DNA of 5,379 nucleotides, from NCBI GenBank assembly GCA_021826605.1, contig JAKAZF010000242.1:1-5379 (forward strand), read 5' to 3'. This DNA is from Planctomycetota bacterium. Its GTDB lineage: Bacteria; Planctomycetota; Phycisphaerae; WQYP01. This document shows, in pieces, positions 1-5,379 of this stretch (position 1 is its first letter; every line of letters starts with the position of its first letter). A program made the position numbers and the translations under genes. Under the pieces are notes generated by a model. It did not search any database. It had not been told where the DNA came from and saw only the letters and a list, made by a program, of their open reading frames with translations.

Positions 1-1
1 T

Positions 2-943
2 GATACGGGTATTAATTTGCGATATTTCACGGATAAAACAGGCTTTTGCCGCCCCATGTGTCCACTTTCAAACGAACCCGGCGGCGTCGTGTGGCTCGAC
101 GGATTAACCGTCGTACCTGATCGGGCGGGTAACCAGCGCATGATTGCTCGTTACTCACGCCGCAATGGTATGAAGAATTTATTTGAGCACGGCCTGGCAG
201 TTTGGAACGACCGCACCGAGACATTTCAGAAGCATGTGGTCTATCCGTTGGATGAGCATTGGCGGTTCCCGACTGGATACCCGGCGACTTATGCCCAGCA
301 CGGGAAAAATTATCGTCTTTTTACGCGGCAGTTTCCGGTCGTCCGTGCTCTTGGAACGCTTCAATCGATAGCGGATTGTTCGCACTATCAGGCTTTTACT
401 TGTCTTGCGCCCGGTACGCATTTTAAGGCTGAAAAATCCGAGTTAGATCGGAGATCCGACGGGACATTGGTCTGGGGATGGAAATACAATACAGATCCAT
501 TGAACTCCGTGCAGGAGGCGGTATTGCTGTCGCGCGGCCTGATGCACCCGGATGAAGCGCGTTTTCAAATGGTCGACGCGCTTACCAACCATACAGTGAC
601 GATCCATAGCGGTTCATTTTTCTGGAATGACTACTTAAAAAAATGGATCATGATTGGCGGTCAGGAGGGAGGAACGTCGTTTCTGGGCGAAATCTGGTTC
701 GCCGCCGCCCCGTCACCAACGGGTCCGTGGAAACGCGCTATCAAGATAGCCACGCATCCCGACTATTCACTCTACAATCCGTCGCAGAATCCATTTTTTG
801 ACCAGCAGGGTGGAAGAATCATCTATTTTCAAGGAACGTATTCCGTTACCTTTTCCGGTAATACGCATCCGGTTCCGCGTTACGACTATAACCAGTTGAT
901 GTATCAATTGGATTTATCGGATCATCGATTACAGTCCGCATAG
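2..943 (+). CDS. Beta-propeller protein, GH43/GH32/DUF4185-like, 5' partial
   Basis: The reading frame is open to the left edge and ends at TAG 941-943, leaving 313 visible residues. A TTG at 17 is the first start-like codon, but it has no ribosome binding site and the frame continues upstream of it, so the true start lies outside the window. The protein is rich in Trp, Tyr, Gly and Pro with repeated beta-blade-like segments. These include GGVVWLDGLTVV (from 80), GEIWFAAAPSPTGPW (686-730) and, near the end, YNPSQNPFFD followed by GTYSVTFSGN and PRYDYNQLMYQLDLSD. This looks like the five-bladed propeller fold of GH43/GH32-type glycosidases. I recall similar uncharacterised proteins, with YNP-H/N-PFFD and PRYDYNQ-MYRLDL endings, mainly from Planctomycetota and Acidobacteriota. 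Substrate and activity are unknown. It could be a hydrolase, a lyase-like protein or a non-catalytic binding protein. Its position ahead of GH92 and GH116 genes supports a role in glycan use. Confidence is high that it is a gene and moderate for the fold. Confidence 0.8.
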   Translation, partial: DTGINLRYFTDKTGFCRPMCPLSNEPGGVVWLDGLTVVPDRAGNQRMIARYSRRNGMKNLFEHGLAVWNDRTETFQKHVVYPLDEHWRFPTGYPATYAQHGKNYRLFTRQFPVVRALGTLQSIADCSHYQAFTCLAPGTHFKAEKSELDRRSDGTLVWGWKYNTDPLNSVQEAVLLSRGLMHPDEARFQMVDALTNHTVTIHSGSFFWNDYLKKWIMIGGQEGGTSFLGEIWFAAAPSPTGPWKRAIKIATHPDYSLYNPSQNPFFDQQGGRIIYFQGTYSVTFSGNTHPVPRYDYNQLMYQLDLSDHRLQSA

Positions 944-959
944 AAGCAACATTCTGTTT

Positions 960-966
960 GGAGAGG
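960..966 (+). promoter_or_regulatory. Strong Shine-Dalgarno for the leader ORF
   Basis: GGAGAGG lies 6 bases before the GTG at 973. It is the strongest ribosome binding site in this junction. It has no other obvious purpose, because the next gene has its own GGAGG at 1053-1057. This is the main evidence that the 30-codon ORF is translated. Confidence 0.5.
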
Positions 967-972
967 TTGTTT

Positions 973-1065
973 GTGAAAACAATTCAATCGGTCAATCTGT
1001 GGCTGCTGATTGCCCAAGGCAACGCAAACTGGTCGGAATCGTTAACGAATTCGGAGGACCTATGA
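973..1065 (+). CDS. 30-codon leader ORF coupled to the GH92 gene
   Basis: The ORF runs from GTG 973 to TGA 1063-1065 and encodes 30 residues, beginning MKTIQSVNLWLLIAQG and ending SLTNSEDL. A good Shine-Dalgarno (GGAGAGG, 960-966) precedes it, and its stop overlaps the next gene's ATG (1062-1064) as ATGA. It begins with a Lys and a short hydrophobic stretch (residues 9-14), which is too weak to call a signal peptide. I recognise no family. The likely role is translational coupling: ribosomes finishing this ORF would deliver themselves to the GH92 start and would melt the hairpin at 1031-1060. It starts 29 bases after the propeller gene's stop. It may equally be a chance ORF, since it is short and could not be compared with relatives. 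The peptide shows no run of one amino acid of the kind seen in classical attenuator leaders. Confidence 0.4.
   Translation: MKTIQSVNLWLLIAQGNANWSESLTNSEDL
1031..1060 (+). promoter_or_regulatory. Possible hairpin masking the GH92 ribosome binding site
   Basis: GGTC (1031-1034) can pair with GACC (1057-1060). Inside this, GAATCG (1036-1041) pairs with CG/AATTC (1046-1052, one bulged A at 1048) around a TTAA loop. The GGAGG Shine-Dalgarno at 1053-1057 then sits in the 3' internal loop, with its last G paired. The core TCGTTAACGA (1039-1048) is also a perfect 10-base palindrome. The stem is short and interrupted, so folding stability is uncertain. Pairing was worked out by hand. Confidence 0.3.
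1053..1057 (+). promoter_or_regulatory. Shine-Dalgarno of the GH92 gene
   Basis: GGAGG lies 4 bases before the ATG at 1062, slightly close but usable. It decides the start: the alternative GTG at 999 in the same frame has no such site and would put 21 extra residues in front of the twin-arginine signal. Confidence 0.65.
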
Positions 1066-3533
1066 ACAATAACGATGGAATTATCTCTCGCCGTCGCGCG
1101 ATTTTGGCGATGTGTTCTTCGGCCATGCTTGCGGCATCGGGAGGTTGTCAGTTCAGTGCGTACGATTCGGATGCAAGATATGGCGTATCGAGCACCACTG
1201 CGAACGATGGACGTATTGCGGATCCAATAGTTTGTGCTGTAAAGCCAATAATCGGCACCGGATGGCACGGTCACTTGTTTCCCGGCGCCACTGCGCCATT
1301 TGGCCTGGTGCAACTAAGCCCGGATAGCGCCGGCCCGCCGGAACCCAAATGGAACAACTGGTATGATCTCTACGGCTGGGATCACTGCTCCGGCTACCAT
1401 TACCCGGATAATGTGATCAAGGGGTTCAGCCATACGCATCTTTCAGGAACCGGAGCCACGGACCTTGGTGATGTGCTGATCATGCCCGTGGTGGAAGGCC
1501 GCAACTGGAGCTGGGAAGCCGTTGCGCCGGGCCGGCAGCATGCGGCGCAGATCGCAGCTCTGGGTCCTGATTCCGGCTGGGTATCCAGAGGCGGTGCGCG
1601 GGGATACAGTTCAAGCTTTTCGCATCAGCAGGAGATCGCCCGTGCCGGCTATTACAGCGTGTATCTGCAGACGCCGCAGGTCAAGGCGGAATTAACCGCC
1701 ACCACCCGCTGCGGCATGCACCGGTATACCTATCCGGCGTTGCCGGCGAAAACCCGGCGGGGGGTGATACTGGATCTGGTTCATGGCCTGGGTTGCACGG
1801 TGTACCATGCCCAATTGAATATTGAGAATGCCACAACCATCAGCGGTAAGCGCTATACCCATGGCTGGGCGGCGGATAAACAGGTCTATTTTGTCATGGA
1901 ACTATCCCATCCAATCCTCGACGCTCAGATTCAGGTGGATGGCAAGACCCGCACCGCATCCGTGGGAGAGAGCTTTGCGGGAACCCATATTAAAGCGATA
2001 TTGAGCCACGCGCATAGCGGCAAGCCCTTGACGATTCGCGTGGGCATTTCCGGCACCGGTGTAGAGGGAGCCAGAAGGAACCTGGAGAAGGAAATACCGG
2101 TATGGGATTTTGATGCGGTGCATGAGCAGACGCAAAACGTGTGGAATAAGGCCCTGTCGGTCATAGAGGCCAAATTTCCGGATAAGCAACTGACCGAAAC
2201 ATTTTATACCGCAGCGTATCACGGCATGGTGGCTCCGGCGACGTTTAATGATGTGGATGGCAGGTATCGCGGGGAAGATCATAAGAACCATGCCAATCCG
2301 GGCTTTACCAATTACACCACCATGTCGATATGGGATATTTATCGCGGCGAATTCCCCTTCATGATGCTCATGCAGCCGCACCGGACCAACGATGTGATAA
2401 AAACCCTGCTGGCGGATTACCGGCAGTTAAATCAGCATTCGCTGCCGGTCTGGCCCTTGTGGGGCAATGAAACCTGGTGCATGACCGGATTTCATGTTGT
2501 GGGGATGATTGCCGGCGCGTTTGTGCGTGGATTCCGGGATTATGATGTGGAAGCGGTGTATGCGGCTATGCGCGATACGGCGCTGGTAGGGGCCACCGCG
2601 AATAACAACAAGGCCTTGCAGAATCAATTCCGCACACTGGGGTATGTGGCATCCGCACCCGGTGCGCAAAGCGTATCGCGTACATTGGATTTTGCCTATG
2701 ACTACTGGTGCGTGGGTGCCATGGCGGAGTTGCTGGGTAAACATGAAGATGCCAAAATGTTTTACAAGTTAAGCCAGAACTATAAGAATGTCTTTGATCC
2801 GCAGACTGGTTTTATGCGCGGTAAGCTTGAAGATGGATCCTGGCGCACGCCCTTCCGGCCGGATCAGGAATATTGGCATGATTACACGGAATCCGATGCG
2901 TGGCAGGCCACGTTTAATGTCATGCAGGACGTGCAGGGGCTTATTGATCTTTATGGCGGCGATGAACCGTTTATCGCCAAGCTTGATGCGCTGTTTGCCG
3001 CACCATCGAAAATATTCGCCTCGCCGCCGGATATCAGCGGCATGGTGGGGCAGGATGCGCAGGGCAATGAACCCAGCAACCATATTCCATATCTCTATCC
3101 CTTTGCCGGTGCGGCGTGGAAAACGCAGTACTGGGTGCGCAAAGTGTTGGCCCTCTACAATAACACGGCCACTGGTATTCCGGGCAATGATGATTGCGGG
3201 CAGACATCCAGTTGCTTTGCCCTGGGGGCTTTGGGATTCTACCCGGTAAACGCGGTGACCGGGGTTTACATTATCGGCAGTCCGTTGATCAACCGCGCGA
3301 AGATTCATAACCCGTTAAAGCGTACGGTATTTACGATCATTGCGGAAAATAATTCCCACGATAATATCTATATTCAAAGTGCCAAGCTCAACGGCAAAGA
3401 ATTAACGCGTGCATGGTTTACCAATGCGGATATTCTGGCCGGTGGCGAGTTGCACTTCCGTATGGGCAACAAGCCCAATAAAGACTGGGCGTCCGCCAAG
3501 GCGGAGCGTCCGCCATCTGGACTGATATTATGA
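1062..3533 (+). CDS. GH92 alpha-mannosidase, exported, Tat/lipoprotein-like
   Basis: This complete gene encodes 823 residues of glycoside hydrolase family 92, the calcium-dependent exo-alpha-mannosidases. The N-terminus has a twin-arginine motif (SRRRAIL, residues 9-15), a hydrophobic stretch and a weak lipobox ending at Cys29, which suggests a Tat-exported, lipid-anchored protein. The N-terminal beta-sandwich shows GTGWHGHLFPGATAPFG (65-81), the DHCSGYH segment (107-113) and GFSHTHLSGTG (121-131). The (alpha/alpha)6 domain shows SIWDIYR (422-428), WGNETWCM with Glu470, YTESDAWQ with Glu610, GNEPSNHIPYLY (668-679) and GNDDCGQ (708-714). By recalled alignment to the Bacteroides enzyme BT3990, Glu610 matches the general acid and Asp711 the general base, while the partner position 709 is Asn. 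After GNDDCGQ the sequence is TSSCFALG, where most members have MSAWY. Length is slightly above the usual 750-780. The preferred linkage (1,2, 1,3 or other) cannot be read from this. It ends by ATGA overlap with the GH116 gene. Confidence 0.93.
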   Translation: MNNNDGIISRRRAILAMCSSAMLAASGGCQFSAYDSDARYGVSSTTANDGRIADPIVCAVKPIIGTGWHGHLFPGATAPFGLVQLSPDSAGPPEPKWNNWYDLYGWDHCSGYHYPDNVIKGFSHTHLSGTGATDLGDVLIMPVVEGRNWSWEAVAPGRQHAAQIAALGPDSGWVSRGGARGYSSSFSHQQEIARAGYYSVYLQTPQVKAELTATTRCGMHRYTYPALPAKTRRGVILDLVHGLGCTVYHAQLNIENATTISGKRYTHGWAADKQVYFVMELSHPILDAQIQVDGKTRTASVGESFAGTHIKAILSHAHSGKPLTIRVGISGTGVEGARRNLEKEIPVWDFDAVHEQTQNVWNKALSVIEAKFPDKQLTETFYTAAYHGMVAPATFNDVDGRYRGEDHKNHANPGFTNYTTMSIWDIYRGEFPFMMLMQPHRTNDVIKTLLADYRQLNQHSLPVWPLWGNETWCMTGFHVVGMIAGAFVRGFRDYDVEAVYAAMRDTALVGATANNNKALQNQFRTLGYVASAPGAQSVSRTLDFAYDYWCVGAMAELLGKHEDAKMFYKLSQNYKNVFDPQTGFMRGKLEDGSWRTPFRPDQEYWHDYTESDAWQATFNVMQDVQGLIDLYGGDEPFIAKLDALFAAPSKIFASPPDISGMVGQDAQGNEPSNHIPYLYPFAGAAWKTQYWVRKVLALYNNTATGIPGNDDCGQTSSCFALGALGFYPVNAVTGVYIIGSPLINRAKIHNPLKRTVFTIIAENNSHDNIYIQSAKLNGKELTRAWFTNADILAGGELHFRMGNKPNKDWASAKAERPPSGLIL
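3489..3515 (+). repeat. 10-base direct repeat with two mutually exclusive hairpins
   Basis: GCGTCCGCCA occurs at 3489-3498 and again at 3506-3515. Between them, GGCGGA (3500-3505) can pair either with the upstream TCCGCC (3492-3497) or the downstream TCCGCC (3509-3514). It lies in the last codons of the GH92 gene and ends 14 bases before the GH116 start. The only purine-rich GGAG nearby (3503-3506) is within this structure, 23 bases from the ATG and too far to be a normal Shine-Dalgarno. Any regulatory role is an inference. Confidence 0.35.
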
Positions 3534-5379
3534 CGGATCGTCAACGCGTCCAACCGGACGTCTCTCGCCGCAGCATGCTTAAAGTGATTGCGGCAGCCTC
3601 CACCGCAATGGTACTTAATCCGCCGCTGGGCGCTACCGCCAAGGCTTACGCGGAAGAGATCGGTGTTCCACTGCGCGGGCCGGATGGCCGGGTGATTGTA
3701 TTTCATCCACCCATGGCTTCGGGAATACCATTGGGGGGTATGGGGGCCGGCACTTTTGAACTGCGTGCCGACGGCGGCATGTACGAATGGCAGATATTTA
3801 ACAATTGGGCTCAGCGCCTGGTGTTGCCCGATACCTTTTTTGCCGTTCGTGCCAATGAAAACGCCAAGCCCGCCGTAACCCGTCGATTGGAAACAATCCG
3901 CCATGGCAATAATCCGGGTACGCCGGTTAAAAATATCACCTATGAGGGGCGATCTCCGATCGCCCGTCTGCGCTACGATGAACCGGCCCTTCCGGTTGAA
4001 ATATCATTGACGGCCTGGTCGCCACTGATCCCGCACCAGCCGCGCGAGTCGGGCTTTCCCGCCGCGGTGTTTACCTTTCAAGTGACAAACCGCGCCGCCA
4101 CCGCCGTTCACGCCTGTGTGCTGGGGTCCATTCGCAATGCCGTGGCGTTGAATAATGGTTGGACCGGTACGCAGAATCGTCTGGAACGCTCAGCGGCGAT
4201 AAGCGCTGTTCACATGTCGGCACGCAGCGACGCAAAGCCGTCGGAGGTCAGTAAGCCGGTCCGGGTATTGGTGCTTCTGGAATCCATGCCGTCGCGTGTA
4301 ATGGAAGTGCTGACAAATACCAAAAATATGATGTTGGACACCAGTGTGGTGGTTAATGAAGGTCCGGTTCAGTTGCCATTTTCGACAGCCGAGGAATTGG
4401 TCAAACATTATGACGTGATCTGGCTGGGCGAGATTCCGCATGCCAGTGCCACGCTCGGAAAAGCCAATATGGCAATTATTCGTGACGCCGTACATCAAGG
4501 TGCGGGCTTGCTGGTAACCGGCGGATGGGACAGCTTCTACGGTAACAGCGGCACGCGATGGGGGCATCTCAACGCCACGCCGATTGAACAGGCGCTTCCG
4601 ATTGAATTTTGTCATTCCGTGGATACCGTCGGTGAAGCAACACCCATTGTCGTTGCGAAAAAGGCTCATTTCGTTCTTGGTGAGCCGCAGGTTGAAACCC
4701 TTGCGGGGTATAACCGCATTGCCGCCGTTAAACCGGGTGGAGAAGTGCTCTTAAAAACGGCTGACGGGAATCCTTTGCTGATAACCGGCCAGTATGGCGC
4801 GGGCCGCACCGCGGTCTGGGCCACATCAGTCGGTGGTGGCTGGCCACCGAAGCAATGGACGCAAATGCCCATGTTTTACGCCGGATTGCTGGCCCACCTT
4901 GGCCATGCCCGTTTTACACCCGGTTATGGCGTGGATCCGTTTGACGCCTCCAGCGGTGATATGACATTCGCGGCGCTTACCTCGGACGCGCTTGCCTCCA
5001 CCCAATGGCGGGACGCCAGCGCCTTCTGGTCCGAATTTGAGGATCATGGGTCACTGCTGGAGCAGCAAGTGGCACCTGATGACGCACGCAACGCCGGATT
5101 GGCTTGTGCGATGGACCTGGCTCCGGGTGAAAGTAAAACCGCGACATTTATCCTGGCCTGGCATTTTCCCAATCAGTACGACTATTCCAGAAATTCCAAT
5201 TTTCTTGGACATATGTACAGCCGATGGTTCCGCAATTCTCTGGAGGTTATTCGGGAAATAGCTCGCCGCCATGAAGAACTCTTTCATCAGACGGAGGCCT
5301 TTCAAAACGCATTGTATGACAGCAGCATGCCGCCAAAAATAAAAGATGCCGTTAACGCCCAGCTTACCACGCTTAACAA
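3530..5379 (+). CDS. GH116 glycosidase with inserted GATase1-like domain, 3' partial
   Basis: The frame is open from ATG 3530 to the right edge, giving 616 codons and no stop. The start is supported by the ATGA overlap with the GH92 gene and by a near-perfect Tat signal, SRRSMLK (12-18), then a hydrophobic stretch and AxA-type cleavage options near 35-41. There is no clear Shine-Dalgarno, so coupling is likely. The GH116 (GBA2/DUF608-type) N-terminal domain starts with GIPLGGMGAGTFELR (65-79), YEWQIFNNW (85-93) and LTAWSPLIP. It is interrupted at about 240 by a roughly 235-residue Rossmann-like unit resembling PF07090 (VRVLVLLES, YDVIWLGEIPH, LLVTGGWDSF at 328-336, TPIEQALPIEF, GQYGAGRTAVW). 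The GH116 domain resumes near GDMTFAALTSD (476) and LAPGESKTATFILAWHFPN (530-548), then enters the linker to the catalytic domain. Known GH116 enzymes are beta-glucosidases, glucosylceramidases, beta-xylosidases and beta-N-acetylglucosaminidases. The catalytic Glu and Asp lie beyond the window, so activity cannot be judged. Confidence 0.88.
   Translation, partial: MTDRQRVQPDVSRRSMLKVIAAASTAMVLNPPLGATAKAYAEEIGVPLRGPDGRVIVFHPPMASGIPLGGMGAGTFELRADGGMYEWQIFNNWAQRLVLPDTFFAVRANENAKPAVTRRLETIRHGNNPGTPVKNITYEGRSPIARLRYDEPALPVEISLTAWSPLIPHQPRESGFPAAVFTFQVTNRAATAVHACVLGSIRNAVALNNGWTGTQNRLERSAAISAVHMSARSDAKPSEVSKPVRVLVLLESMPSRVMEVLTNTKNMMLDTSVVVNEGPVQLPFSTAEELVKHYDVIWLGEIPHASATLGKANMAIIRDAVHQGAGLLVTGGWDSFYGNSGTRWGHLNATPIEQALPIEFCHSVDTVGEATPIVVAKKAHFVLGEPQVETLAGYNRIAAVKPGGEVLLKTADGNPLLITGQYGAGRTAVWATSVGGGWPPKQWTQMPMFYAGLLAHLGHARFTPGYGVDPFDASSGDMTFAALTSDALASTQWRDASAFWSEFEDHGSLLEQQVAPDDARNAGLACAMDLAPGESKTATFILAWHFPNQYDYSRNSNFLGHMYSRWFRNSLEVIREIARRHEELFHQTEAFQNALYDSSMPPKIKDAVNAQLTTLN
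4253..4903 (+). other. GATase1-like (PF07090-type) domain inside the GH116 protein
   Basis: This segment encodes about residues 242-458 of the GH116 protein and reads as a class I glutamine-amidotransferase-like fold. An opening beta strand (VRVLVLLES) is followed by YDVIWLGEIP, a helix with RDAVHQGAGLLVTGGWDSF, then NATPIEQALPIEF, an AGYNRIAAVKPGGEVLL segment and GQYGAGRTAVWATS. This order matches the PF07090 putative amidotransferase-like family as I recall it. The position of the catalytic Cys in true amidotransferases (GxCxG elbow) reads GGWDSF here. The only Cys in the segment (361) is elsewhere, so amidotransferase activity is very unlikely. A binding or structural role is inferred. The related ThuA-type sugar-associated fold is an alternative label. 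Confidence 0.7.

Noticed and set aside
17..19. TTG as the start of the propeller gene
   Set aside because: There is no Shine-Dalgarno, and the frame is open upstream to the edge with protein-like residues. The gene is truncated, not started here.
999..1061. GTG at 999 as the GH92 start, adding 21 residues
   Set aside because: It lacks a ribosome binding site and would place a charged, non-signal stretch before the Tat motif. ATG 1062 has GGAGG and a proper signal.
944..1061. A promoter or terminator between the propeller and GH92 genes
   Set aside because: I found no convincing paired -35/-10 boxes and no GC stem followed by a T-run. The space is mostly taken by the leader ORF.
1902..3308. 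Antisense ORFs of 80-179 codons opposite the GH92 gene
   Set aside because: They lie wholly inside a well-supported gene, have Arg/His/Ile-rich composition without motifs, and lack convincing start sites. They are shadows of codon bias.
3489..3515. The GC-rich hairpin as an intrinsic terminator
   Set aside because: It lies inside the coding sequence, has a very small loop and no following T-run, and the next gene begins 14 bases later.
4517..4537. GGWDSF elbow as an active amidotransferase nucleophile site
   Set aside because: No Cys is present at the elbow, and the single Cys in the domain is 30 residues away. Catalytic amidotransferase activity is not supported.
3374..5305. Antisense ORFs and the + ORFs at 3696 and 4992 within the GH116 region
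   Set aside because: All overlap the continuous GH116 reading frame, which has recognisable domains throughout. None shows independent motifs.

Overview
The window looks like part of a carbohydrate-degradation operon from a heterotrophic Gram-negative bacterium. Planctomycetota or another PVC-group lineage fits best, with Acidobacteriota as an alternative. This placement rests on recalled family distributions: the beta-propeller family of the first gene, GH92 and GH116 enzymes with Tat export signals, and the GATase1-like (PF07090-type) domain. No marker gene is present, so the taxonomy is an inference.

Layout, all on the + strand: (1) 2-943, the 3' part of a gene for a GH43/GH32/DUF4185-like beta-propeller protein, cut by the left edge. 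(2) 944-1061, a short junction holding a 30-codon GTG-started ORF (973-1065) with a strong ribosome binding site. Its TGA overlaps the ATG of the next gene as ATGA. A hairpin at 1031-1060 overlaps the ribosome binding site of that next gene. (3) 1062-3533, a complete GH92 alpha-mannosidase-type gene with a Tat/lipoprotein-like N-terminus. (4) 3530-5379, the 5' part of a GH116 (GBA2/DUF608-type) glycosidase gene, again joined by ATGA. It carries a textbook Tat signal, and its N-terminal beta domain is interrupted by a roughly 235-residue class I glutamine-amidotransferase-like domain with no catalytic Cys. The right edge cuts it just before the catalytic (alpha/alpha)6 domain.

The genes are packed tail to head with two four-base overlaps. 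No terminator or convincing promoter is visible between them, so they are probably one translationally coupled transcript. A lipid-anchored mannosidase and an exported GH116 beta-glycosidase would act outside the cytoplasm on mannose-containing glycans or glycosides, with the propeller protein as a third enzyme or binding partner. No RNA genes, mobile elements, CRISPR arrays or long repeats were seen. The most unusual items are the domain insertion in the GH116 protein and the coupled leader ORF with its hairpin.
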